Origin: Candidatus Poseidoniia archaeon
GTDB taxonomy: Archaea > Thermoplasmatota > Poseidoniia > MGIII > CG-Epi1
Direction of reading: 5' to 3'
NCBI GenBank assembly: GCA_029941645.1
Contig: JAPYSZ010000008.1
Location: 10,880 to 24,025 of the forward strand
Length of the DNA stretch: 13,146 bases
Translations under genes and position numbers: made by a program
Shown: positions 7,255 through 13,091 of the stretch, one piece after another
Numbering within the stretch: position 1 is the stretch's first letter
Layout: the number at the start of each line of letters is the position of its first letter
The notes under the pieces: model-generated
Told to the model about the DNA's origin: nothing
The model's database searches: none
The model's input: only the letters and a program-made list of their open reading frames with translations

Positions 7255-8844
7255 CTTTTTTTTTCCAGAGGGTTTAAACTTTGGTGTTTTATCATCAACC
7301 GCTTTAAATTTTGTGGGTTTGTCGCTTACTGCCTTGAACTGCGCGGGTTTCTTTTCTTCATTAAAAGAAGGGATATCTTTAGACATTTCAAATGTTGGTG
7401 CACTACTTATCCCTGCAGTTTCTCCACCCATTACTTTTACACCTCCTGAACCACTTTCTATAGATAAAGAACCAATACTATTTGATCCAGTACCTAGCAT
7501 ACTATCAGCGTCCAATTCACTAAGTTCCATTGAATTATTATTTTTCGTTTTCTTTGTTTCCAGAGTTGGTGTAAATTGAGGTGTTTTTTCAACACCAGCC
7601 TCGTTCATTTCTCTTATTGCTTCTGCAGCCGCATCTTTCACTTCATTAGAACCATCACTTGTCAAGATAAGGGCTCGATCCATAACGTCTGGAGGCATCT
7701 CCCAAGAGACACCTTTTGCAATTGAAGCTAATGCAGTAATTGCCGTAGCTCGAATTCTAGAATCACGGTTTGTGGTTTCTTTGAGAATCATATTAACAAG
7801 TTGAGTAAATTCTTTATACGCAAGAGAACTTACTTTTCCCCAGAATTTTTTAACAGAAAAAACATCAGCTTTGAGAATCGGATCCATGAATTGATTGAAA
7901 TTATTCTTCTTTTTACCTATGGCTTTGAATTTTTTTGACATAGCTATAGGGGCTTTCTTAATAATCTTACGAGGAGCGTCTCGTCCCTTTTTTATGATTG
8001 TTTTCTTACCGGATAATTCCCTAACTTTGAAAATTCTACTTTTTGGTTTACCTGTATTTTTTGGTACGATTCTTCCACCTTTTCTTTTAGCAATTATGTC
8101 AGTTCCACTTTCTACTTCTAATCCTACTGGGGGTGTAAACAAATCATCATTATTCAATGTTGGAATTGGTTCTGGTTCAGGTGTTGTTGGCGCCGTTTCA
8201 TCAAAAGTAACAACTGAACTGAATATGTCTTCGAGAAATTCATCAGGTGACATATTTGTGTTACTGCTATTAAGTTCATTTTTAAGTAAATCTTCACCGA
8301 CAGAAACAATAAACATAAATTTGTGTATATTGAGATAATTAGCTATAAAATCAGAAATTGCCATAAAAGCTCCCGTTGGTGCCCTTTCCATCCCTTGTAC
8401 AAGAATAACTAAAGGTTTCTTTTGTAGGCTAATGGCAGACAGTTTTTTCATAGAAGAATCAAATTGATGTATTAATTCTATTCGGTTTTCACTTGTTAAG
8501 TGAGTGCTAATTGCAGCCGCTGAACTTTCATTAATTCTATTTACAAGATCTGCTGTAGCGCCAGTTGTATCTGTATTTGATTTCAGTTCAGTGACTATCT
8601 GTTGGACTAAGGGTTGTGACAAATCATTTTCTGACAAATATCTTCTAGCATTGAAATCGATAATGCTTAATCCAGCACTAAAAAGATCATTTTGCAAGTC
8701 CGACATCGCGGTTTTTCTTTCCCCTAGAGTACTGCCATATAGCGCAACTAATGAAGGAGGATTAGCATTTCCTGCGAGTTTTATTATTTTTGCAGTCGCT
8801 ACCGTTGTCATAAGTAATTCTCCATTTACAGACATCAAATTCAT
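7231..8844 (-). CDS. KAP-like degenerate P-loop protein with Lys-rich linker, HEAT-like helices and FKxV repeats
   Basis: 537 residues; the exact function is not recognised. Residues 28-195 resemble the KAP P-loop NTPase fold: SLVALYGSTLGERKT (31-45) sits where Walker A should be but lacks two of its glycines, and LVILVQGMER (145-154) corresponds to the KAP 'vIFIDDLDR' Walker B with both acidic residues lost. It is followed by the typical 'FIANYLNIHKFMFIVSVGEDLL'-like helix-strand. An acidic/proline segment (215-245) leads to a lysine-rich linker (252-313), then two or three HEAT/ARM-like helical repeats (about 328-415), a Ser/Gly/Met-rich tail, and four FKxV repeats (497-537). ATP hydrolysis is doubtful; a scaffold or chromosome/membrane-associated role is guesswork. 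The start is 8844, but ATG at 8835 fits the TATA spacing better. The C-terminus is in question (see 7028-7254). Confidence 0.75.
   Translation of the reverse strand: MNLMSVNGELLMTTVATAKIIKLAGNANPPSLVALYGSTLGERKTAMSDLQNDLFSAGLSIIDFNARRYLSENDLSQPLVQQIVTELKSNTDTTGATADLVNRINESSAAAISTHLTSENRIELIHQFDSSMKKLSAISLQKKPLVILVQGMERAPTGAFMAISDFIANYLNIHKFMFIVSVGEDLLKNELNSSNTNMSPDEFLEDIFSSVVTFDETAPTTPEPEPIPTLNNDDLFTPPVGLEVESGTDIIAKRKGGRIVPKNTGKPKSRIFKVRELSGKKTIIKKGRDAPRKIIKKAPIAMSKKFKAIGKKKNNFNQFMDPILKADVFSVKKFWGKVSSLAYKEFTQLVNMILKETTNRDSRIRATAITALASIAKGVSWEMPPDVMDRALILTSDGSNEVKDAAAEAIREMNEAGVEKTPQFTPTLETKKTKNNNSMELSELDADSMLGTGSNSIGSLSIESGSGGVKVMGGETAGISSAPTFEMSKDIPSFNEEKKPAQFKAVSDKPTKFKAVDDKTPKFKPSGKKKAEFKVVK
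7234..7356 (-). repeat. four tandem ~10-residue FKxV repeats at the protein C-terminus
   Basis: The end of the KAP-like protein reads KKPAQFKAVSD, KPTKFKAVDD, KTPKFKPSGK, KKAEFKVVK: four copies with period about 10 residues (30 bases) sharing an 'xxFKxV' core. The last copy lies after the A-AAA-AAG heptamer but still in the main frame, which shows that the main frame is genuine up to about 7237. Confidence 0.7.
7255..7261 (-). other. A-AAA-AAG slippery heptamer within an A9 run
   Basis: On the minus strand the codons GGA AAA AAA AAG GCC contain A_AAA_AAG in the phase needed for -1 tandem slippage, the same heptamer used in E. coli dnaX. The A9 run (7256-7264) is also a spot for RNA-polymerase slippage or sequencing indels. 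The -1 frame beyond it is open for about 75 codons. Confidence 0.4.
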
Positions 8845-8855
8845 GGTGGAGCTCT

Positions 8856-8863
8856 CTTTAAAG
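8856..8863. promoter_or_regulatory. palindromic TATA box shared by tRNA-Leu and the KAP-like gene
   Basis: CTTTAAAG is a perfect palindrome. Its centre is about 27 nt upstream of the tRNA-Leu 5' end (8887, plus strand) and about 25 nt upstream of the ATG at 8835 (minus strand). It is the only TATA-like element in the 42-bp spacer, so one TBP site may drive transcription both ways. Confidence 0.55.
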
Positions 8864-8886
8864 GTTCTCTACATGGCAAAAAAAGT

Positions 8887-8973
8887 GCGGGGGTCGCATA
8901 GCCTGGCCAATTGCGTCGGACTTAAGATCCGATCCTTAGTGGTACGAGGGTTCGAATCCCTCCCCCCGCACCA
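8887..8973 (+). tRNA. tRNA-Leu(TAA), class II, encoded CCA
   Basis: Acceptor GCGGGGG pairs with CCCCCGC, with discriminator A at 8970 and genomic CCA at 8971-8973. The D arm runs from GCAT to TTGCG, the anticodon stem is TCGGA/TCCGA with loop CTTAAGA (anticodon TAA at 8923-8925), a 13-nt variable arm lies at 8933-8945, and the T arm is GAGGG-TTCGAAT-CCCTC. The long variable arm and discriminator A fit leucine. No intron. Its last base touches the stop codon of the convergent membrane-protein gene. Confidence 0.95.
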
Positions 8974-10263
8974 TTATAGGTTTGACATTAACTCGTTTAA
9001 TCTCCAAAGGAAGAAGATAACAAATATCATTGCAAATACTTGCCAATTTTGTTTAATAGCTTCAGTCCAAGTTCTTTTTTCCATGGTAAGTAGTGGTTCT
9101 ATACTAGTAAAAAGTCCAACAAATAAGATAGAAACGGTAGTCAGAATAATCCAGAATGAGATACCTGGTGTGAAAGTTGCTTTGTCCGTATAAACGGTGT
9201 CGTCTATCAACACCATACATTCAGTTTCTCCCCATATTCTCGGTTCCTCCATCCAACATGTTCCTAGGCCTTCATCTTGATCTAACAGGTGTTGGTCAGA
9301 TTCTATTGCGTTATCTATCGCGGATGTAAAAAGTAATAGACTTGCCATTGTCGTTACTAAACACAAAGCAAAGAATATCGCAATCCCTCTTCTGTATTTT
9401 TCAGCTCTAAAATTTAGAATGAAAACTATAAAGCAGAAGAGTGCAGACAACGTTAAAAGTTGTTTCATTGTACCAAAAAGAGAACTTCGATAGTTACAGT
9501 TATACACATCCATAACCTCATCCGTACATTGTGGATTTTCATATTCATTATTTACAACAACTTCGGTCCCATTAGGGGCAGTTGTAATCTCCCAATAATC
9601 AGAAAAAAAGATAGCATTGAATTCATCTGTTGTTCCACTATGAATCGGCATTGGAGTTTGATTATCAGCAGTCGTTGTATTATCAACTTGTAGCCAAGCT
9701 TGGTTTGGCCCTATCAAAAAACAAACTAAACAAATTAGCGAAATTATTTGCACACCTCTATCAGCTTCTGCATTGAACCCGCTGAAAGAAAATTTAAAAC
9801 CGTCAAAAATAGATCCCGTTTGTTCATTGTAAACTTTATCTTCTCCCAAATCATCATAATCTACATTTTCAGAGGCTTTGTCATCTCCCGATACTTTCTT
9901 AAATTCATTTAGAAATTTATCCTCTTCGTATAGTATATTTCTTATTTTTTCTCTTTCCCAGTATACGGCACCGCTCACTATTGCAATTATTGAGAAAAGT
10001 AAATGCTGAGCAAGATTGAATTTAGCGATTTTTTCAAGATAGCTAATTTCTTCTTTAGTTATGGCATTATCAGTACATCCATCTTCATCAATATCCTGTC
10101 CTTCTGGAGCTGCTTCTCTAGGGCATTTATCCTTATCATCAGTTATTCCATCCCCGTCTTCATCTGAAATAACATAACTAGGTTCATCATTTCCAGCATA
10201 ATAAGGGAAAATAGCAATTAAGAAAAAAGCAAATATTACTGCAAGAAACGGCCCCCATTTCAT
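8974..10263 (-). CDS. multi-pass membrane protein with thrombospondin type 3 calcium-binding repeat
   Basis: 429 residues; no named family recognised. An N-terminal signal anchor (about 5-22) is followed by a TSP3/EF-like acidic repeat (31-66: DEDGDGITDDKDKCP, then DIDEDGCTDN), which binds calcium in known proteins. Six further hydrophobic helices lie near 85-101, 171-187, 267-285, 293-313, 368-388 and 407-424. The positive-inside rule (RAEKYRRG after helix 4, MEKRTW after helix 6) puts the TSP3 part and the loops 188-266 and 314-367 outside. Those loops carry cysteine pairs (C246/C256 and C336/C349) and N-x-T sequons at N195, N201 and N231. It is the last gene of an operon: it starts at the base after the DCC gene's stop, which fits a substrate or partner of the thiol oxidoreductase or protease, but that is inference. 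Confidence 0.85.
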   Translation of the reverse strand: MKWGPFLAVIFAFFLIAIFPYYAGNDEPSYVISDEDGDGITDDKDKCPREAAPEGQDIDEDGCTDNAITKEEISYLEKIAKFNLAQHLLFSIIAIVSGAVYWEREKIRNILYEEDKFLNEFKKVSGDDKASENVDYDDLGEDKVYNEQTGSIFDGFKFSFSGFNAEADRGVQIISLICLVCFLIGPNQAWLQVDNTTTADNQTPMPIHSGTTDEFNAIFFSDYWEITTAPNGTEVVVNNEYENPQCTDEVMDVYNCNYRSSLFGTMKQLLTLSALFCFIVFILNFRAEKYRRGIAIFFALCLVTTMASLLLFTSAIDNAIESDQHLLDQDEGLGTCWMEEPRIWGETECMVLIDDTVYTDKATFTPGISFWIILTTVSILFVGLFTSIEPLLTMEKRTWTEAIKQNWQVFAMIFVIFFLWRLNELMSNL

Positions 10264-10617
10264 TTAGATTTCACAAACTCCATGGCAGTGTCGCCTTTCA
10301 GCTACTAATTTGTAAATGTAATCAAGAATATCTATAATTAATGGTAAATGTGAAAGTGCCCAAATAGGTTTGGCCCACCATATTTTTTCACTTACATGTA
10401 TAATTGCCCTTGCACCACCATACAATTTTAGATTATTTCCAATAACCTTCATTTCTGGAAAATCTTTATTGTCTTTTAGGTCTAATATTTTCATAATGGT
10501 TTTATTCTGTAATGGTTTAATTCTACAATTTCTTTTTGATAGCGATTCTTTGAATGCGTGGGCACTGGCCGTACAAAAGGGACATGAAGCATCATAGAGT
10601 ACCCATGTTGAATTCAT
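10264..10617 (-). CDS. DCC (DUF393) family thiol-disulfide oxidoreductase-like protein
   Basis: 117 residues, the usual size for this family of thioredoxin-fold proteins. It opens with the family signature VLYDASCPFCTAS, with the CxxC redox pair at C12 and C15 (the name-giving D-x-x-C-P-x-C). A 'KPLQN' strand element follows near 34-38, then the 'GARAIIHVSEKIWW' helix corresponding to the conserved 'G..A...i' region, and a hydrophobic C-terminal half ending in HCHGVCEI with two more cysteines. Known members are poorly characterised; redox exchange is inferred from the fold and CxxC. Its ATG overlaps the M50 protease stop by 4 bases (ATGA) and its stop abuts the TSP3 protein start, so the three genes are translationally coupled. 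Confidence 0.9.
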   Translation of the reverse strand: MNSTWVLYDASCPFCTASAHAFKESLSKRNCRIKPLQNKTIMKILDLKDNKDFPEMKVIGNNLKLYGGARAIIHVSEKIWWAKPIWALSHLPLIIDILDYIYKLVAERRHCHGVCEI

Positions 10618-11336
10618 ATTATATCAACTGGTGAAAGATAAAATATAGCCAATACAGCTAAAATAATTCCAAAGTAAGCGCCTTTATTCCATGCAATTAC
10701 TTTGGACCCATCTAAAGGTTGAATAGGAATCATATTGAAACCAGCCAATATTAGATTAATAAGAACAATAAATCTAGCCAATTCATTGATTGTGGTGATT
10801 TGCCCTTCCATAGAATTAGTTAAAATATAAACAGGTAGAACAACCAATGCTATCACAATATTGGTTATTGGCCCTACTGCAGCAATAATTCCGTTTTGTC
10901 TATCTGTTATTCTCCCCGAAACCATTACGGCACCTGGTGCTGCCAATAATACACCTAGAAAGGCAGACATTGCTAAAGCAAAATAGAGTCCACGCTTGTT
11001 TCCTCTGTATTCAGCCCAACATCCATATTGTTGTGCCATCCATTTGTGTGCTATTTCATGTAATAGAAAACCAGTCATAACAGCAGCAAAAGCCATAGGT
11101 AATGTTCTTAGCAATATACTATAATCATTCATGACCGTATACAATCCACCGCTGAGTGCCAAAGCAAAAGCGACTGTCAAGAATCCTATTGATTCTTTAA
11201 TTTCTTTCTTTTCGTAATCGGAGAAAGCCATCTTGGAGGTAGGTCTTCGGTTAACTTGAATTGGGTCTCCCCATCCCTCAGATACAGCATATCTAATCTG
11301 GAAATTTTGATTTCGACGAGATGGGTCACTCCACAT
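10614..11336 (-). CDS. M50 family intramembrane metalloprotease (site-2-protease-like)
   Basis: 240 residues. The zinc-binding HEIAH is at 93-97 within the second hydrophobic helix, GPITN at 155-159 marks the typical 'GP.aN' helix, and the third zinc ligand is the aspartate of NMIPIQPLDGSKV (D209). About five or six membrane helices surround these, as in the compact archaeal M50 proteases without a PDZ domain. Such enzymes cut transmembrane helices of regulators or clear membrane proteins. The N-terminal 35 residues (NFQIRYAVSEGWGDPIQV) are soluble and look coding, so the long start at 11336 is kept; an internal ATG exists at 11231. A weak minus-strand TATA-like element near 11358-11366 is about 26 nt upstream. 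It is the first gene of the M50-DCC-TSP3 operon. Confidence 0.9.
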   Translation of the reverse strand: MWSDPSRRNQNFQIRYAVSEGWGDPIQVNRRPTSKMAFSDYEKKEIKESIGFLTVAFALALSGGLYTVMNDYSILLRTLPMAFAAVMTGFLLHEIAHKWMAQQYGCWAEYRGNKRGLYFALAMSAFLGVLLAAPGAVMVSGRITDRQNGIIAAVGPITNIVIALVVLPVYILTNSMEGQITTINELARFIVLINLILAGFNMIPIQPLDGSKVIAWNKGAYFGIILAVLAIFYLSPVDII

Positions 11337-11383
11337 TACTTGATTGTATACAGGGCGAGTTAAGATAGTTATGTGGCTAACAC

Positions 11384-11389
11384 TTTAAA
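11384..11389 (+). promoter_or_regulatory. TATA box for the coiled-coil gene
   Basis: TTTAAA centred about 25 nt upstream of the ATG at 11412. This spacing argues for 11412, not the upstream in-frame GTG at 11373, as the start. A second TATA-like TGTATAC at 11346-11352 has the right distance for 11373, so the choice is not certain. Confidence 0.45.
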
Positions 11390-11411
11390 CAGCGCCATAA
11401 TTCCGATTCTA

Positions 11412-11636
11412 ATGGATGACATTGACGCTCTAAAACAAAAGATAAAAGCTTTAGAATCTCAGATTGATGAAGAACGAACAAAACATAAATCAGAGTTGAG
11501 TAGAGTAAAATCTGAGAATTATGAAGCACTAGAAGCATCACAAACACGTTATCAAGGCGAATTAGAAATTCAACGTACAAATTTTCAACGCCAAATTGAA
11601 AAATTAAATGCGAAACTTAGATCATTTGAAGTTTAA
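11412..11636 (+). CDS. small all-alpha coiled-coil protein, function unknown
   Basis: 74 residues from ATG 11412 (87 if the GTG at 11373 is used). The whole chain is charged and heptad-like with no proline, glycine once, and no cysteine: MDDIDALKQKIKALESQID, then EERTKHKSELSRVKSEN, EALEASQTRYQGELEIQR and NFQRQIEKLNAKLRSFEV. It should form a single long parallel or antiparallel coiled coil, perhaps a dimer. No signal peptide or membrane segment. It is divergent from the M50 operon and just upstream of tRNA-Glu. Similar short coiled-coil proteins are usually structural or adaptor parts, but nothing here names a partner. A family cannot be assigned. Confidence 0.75.
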   Translation: MDDIDALKQKIKALESQIDEERTKHKSELSRVKSENYEALEASQTRYQGELEIQRTNFQRQIEKLNAKLRSFEV

Positions 11637-11649
11637 CTATCTCACATAG

Positions 11650-11657
11650 TATTAAAT
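11650..11657 (+). promoter_or_regulatory. TATA box for tRNA-Glu
   Basis: TATTAAAT centred about 29 nt upstream of the tRNA 5' end at 11683, in the 46-base gap after the coiled-coil gene. Confidence 0.5.
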
Positions 11658-11682
11658 TCCAGCTTTCTAGGCTGGACACTCA

Positions 11683-11760
11683 GCTCCCGTGGTGTAGTCC
11701 GGCCCATCATCTCGGCCTTTCGAGCCGAATACCCGGGTTCAAATCCCGGCGGGAGCACCA
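11683..11760 (+). tRNA. tRNA-Glu(TTC), encoded CCA
   Basis: Acceptor GCTCCCG pairs with CGGGAGC, with discriminator A at 11757 and genomic CCA at 11758-11760. The anticodon stem is TCGGC/GCCGA with loop CTTTCGA, anticodon TTC at 11719-11721. The T arm is CCGGG-TTCAAAT-CCCGG. No intron. TTTT follows directly at 11761-11764 and may be the terminator. Confidence 0.95.
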
Positions 11761-11784
11761 TTTTCCAATGTCGTAAGCCTTATT

Positions 11785-11790
11785 CATATA
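11785..11790 (+). promoter_or_regulatory. TATA box for the EamA transporter
   Basis: CATATA centred about 27 nt before ATG 11815, supporting that start over the in-frame TTG at 11797 and suggesting a leaderless transcript. Confidence 0.45.
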
Positions 11791-11814
11791 CAGGTCTTGA
11801 AATATTGCAAATTA

Positions 11815-12750
11815 ATGAAATCTAAAGCACTTCAAAAATCAATGGCTATTGCTATGTTTGGAGGAATAGTGGTATCATTTGCCCCAATTCTATATACGGT
11901 TTCTAATGCGAATCCATTAACTGGTGCGTTTTTTAGAATGGTTTATGCACTTCCTTTTCTTGGTTTTATTATATGGTTTAGAGGTGTAAGCGATTCACGT
12001 TCGACGAATACAAGGTTAATTGCGATTATTGCAGGACTTGTCTTTGCTCTTGATTTTATTTCTTATCATAGTGCAATTGATTGGATAGGTACAGGCATTG
12101 GTACTCTGATTGGTAATTCTCAAGTAATCATAGTGACATTAATGAGTTGGTGGCTGTTTGGTGAAAGACCTAATCTTTCAATTCTAATTTCTCTCCCTAT
12201 TGTAATGTTTGGACTATGTCTTATTTCTGGTGTTTGGGATGATGAACCTTATGGCTCTCACCCAGTTCGAGGCGTTATTGCTGGTGTGTTTACAGCAATT
12301 TTTTATTCGGCTTTTTTAATAATTTATAGATTTGCGAATAGGGAACTTGCTCCTGCAACAAATTTACAATTCGATTCTACCGTAGGTTGTGCATTTGGCC
12401 TCTTAATTCTCAGTTTTTTACCCCTTCAAACAATACACGTTGATCCAATTGATTTTGAACCCACATTACCTGTTCACGGTTGGTTACTACTATTAGCTAT
12501 TCTAAGCCAAGTAGTTGGTTGGTCAGTAATAGCTTATTCCTTACCTAGATTACCAGCCGCTTACACTTCTTTTGCAATTCTTCTTCAACCTACCCTTACG
12601 ATAGTTTGGGGTGTTATTTTACTGTCTGAATCACCCTCCACTCAGCAATCTTTAGGCATGATCTTAATTATGTGTTCAATTATTGGAGTAACAGTCTATG
12701 GTTCTGTTGATTCTTCTTCAGAAGGGCTAGATGGCACTAAAGTTTTATGA
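11815..12750 (+). CDS. EamA-domain DMT superfamily transporter
   Basis: 311 residues, a typical length for the 10-helix drug/metabolite transporter fold built from two EamA repeats. Repeat one covers about 10-140: IAMFGGIVVSFAPILYTVS, the PLTGAFFRMVYALP helix with the family's 'R' after helix 2, LDFISYHSAIDWIGTGIGTL, and 'LFGERP', the conserved G-E-x-P at the end of helix 4. Repeat two covers about 150-300: GVIAGVFTAIFYSAFLIIYR, then AYSLPRLPAAYTSFAILLQP, and 'LSESPS' as the second E-x-P. The protein is an inner-membrane exporter or exchanger, but DMT substrates (amino acids, nucleotide sugars, metabolites) cannot be told from sequence. ATG 11815 is preferred over the TTG at 11797. A non-conserved Ser-rich tail ends the protein. 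It stands alone. Confidence 0.93.
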   Translation: MKSKALQKSMAIAMFGGIVVSFAPILYTVSNANPLTGAFFRMVYALPFLGFIIWFRGVSDSRSTNTRLIAIIAGLVFALDFISYHSAIDWIGTGIGTLIGNSQVIIVTLMSWWLFGERPNLSILISLPIVMFGLCLISGVWDDEPYGSHPVRGVIAGVFTAIFYSAFLIIYRFANRELAPATNLQFDSTVGCAFGLLILSFLPLQTIHVDPIDFEPTLPVHGWLLLLAILSQVVGWSVIAYSLPRLPAAYTSFAILLQPTLTIVWGVILLSESPSTQQSLGMILIMCSIIGVTVYGSVDSSSEGLDGTKVL

Positions 12751-12811
12751 AAACCCGATTTAATTGTGATTATGTCTGAAGAAATGTGTAAGGTTTGTGG
12801 AAATTGATATA

Positions 12812-12970
12812 TTATCTTCCAAATAGCCAAGAAAAGAAACCACCAATATCTGGTTTTTCACAGGGGCATCGTTGATTCTTTGGTATGCCTCTGAGCACCA
12901 TTTCGATATGCTGGCCACATCCAGTCCAAGTTGCTTTTTGACATCTCCGACAAGTTGCTTTACTACACAT
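12812..12970 (-). CDS. 52-residue Cys-rich putative zinc-binding protein
   Basis: A short minus-strand gene: ATG at 12970, TAA at 12812-12814, with an in-frame TAA 15 bases before the ATG fixing the start. The protein begins MCSKATCRRCQKATWTGCGQ, continues HIEMVLRGIPKNQRCPCE and ends KPDIGGFFSWLFGR. The pattern C-x4-C-x2-C-x7-C-G-x-H then C-x-C (C2, C7, C10, C18, H21, C35, C37) matches a widespread family of tiny uncharacterised proteins with a 'C..CGK.TW.GCG.H...V..GVP...RC.C' core, found in bacteria, plants and fungi. Zinc binding is inferred from the Cys/His set. The hydrophobic GGFFSWLFGR tail may touch membrane or protein. It is convergent with the EamA gene. A longer open frame on the same strand (12760-13011) is its shadow. 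Confidence 0.85.
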   Translation of the reverse strand: MCSKATCRRCQKATWTGCGQHIEMVLRGIPKNQRCPCEKPDIGGFFSWLFGR

Positions 12971-13051
12971 ATTTGTTTCACATTATGCGGGCTTAATGTA
13001 ATTTTACCCACCCCTTTTTGACCCCCATCAAATTAGGGACATAGCCCAAAG

Positions 13052-13078
13052 CGACGTAACCTGTTAAACAGCACGTCG
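13052..13078. repeat. nested perfect inverted repeat between tRNA-Ser and the zinc-protein gene
   Basis: Outer arms CGACGT (13052-13057) and ACGTCG (13073-13078) enclose inner arms CTGT (13061-13064) and ACAG (13068-13071) around a 3-base loop. Both pairs are perfect. It is 13 bases from the tRNA-Ser 3' end and about 80 bases upstream of the 52-residue gene. It could be an RNA hairpin or an operator-like palindrome. Confidence 0.4.
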
Positions 13079-13091
13079 TCGAGAAGTATTT

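Noticed and set aside
7160..7579. 139-codon plus-strand open frame rich in Phe, Leu and Ser
   Set aside because: Antisense shadow of the low-complexity C-terminus of the KAP-like gene.
7895..8338. 147-codon plus-strand frame that looks like a membrane protein
   Set aside because: The apparent hydrophobic stretches are the complement of the lysine-rich linker (AAA/AAG read as TTT/CTT); an artefact of the opposite strand.
8504..9193. 229-codon plus-strand open frame
   Set aside because: It runs antisense through the KAP-like gene, across the whole tRNA-Leu and into the TSP3 gene; the product has no family features.
12772..12807. 11-codon micro-frame MSEEMCKVCGN with a CxxC, after the EamA gene
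   Set aside because: It resembles the start of a zinc-ribbon protein but stops at once, no continuation was found in the other plus frames, and it is too short to support.
12760..13011. 83-codon minus-strand open frame
   Set aside because: It overlaps almost entirely with the 52-residue Cys-rich gene in another frame of the same strand, whose product has a recognisable conserved Cys/His pattern; the 83-residue product has none.
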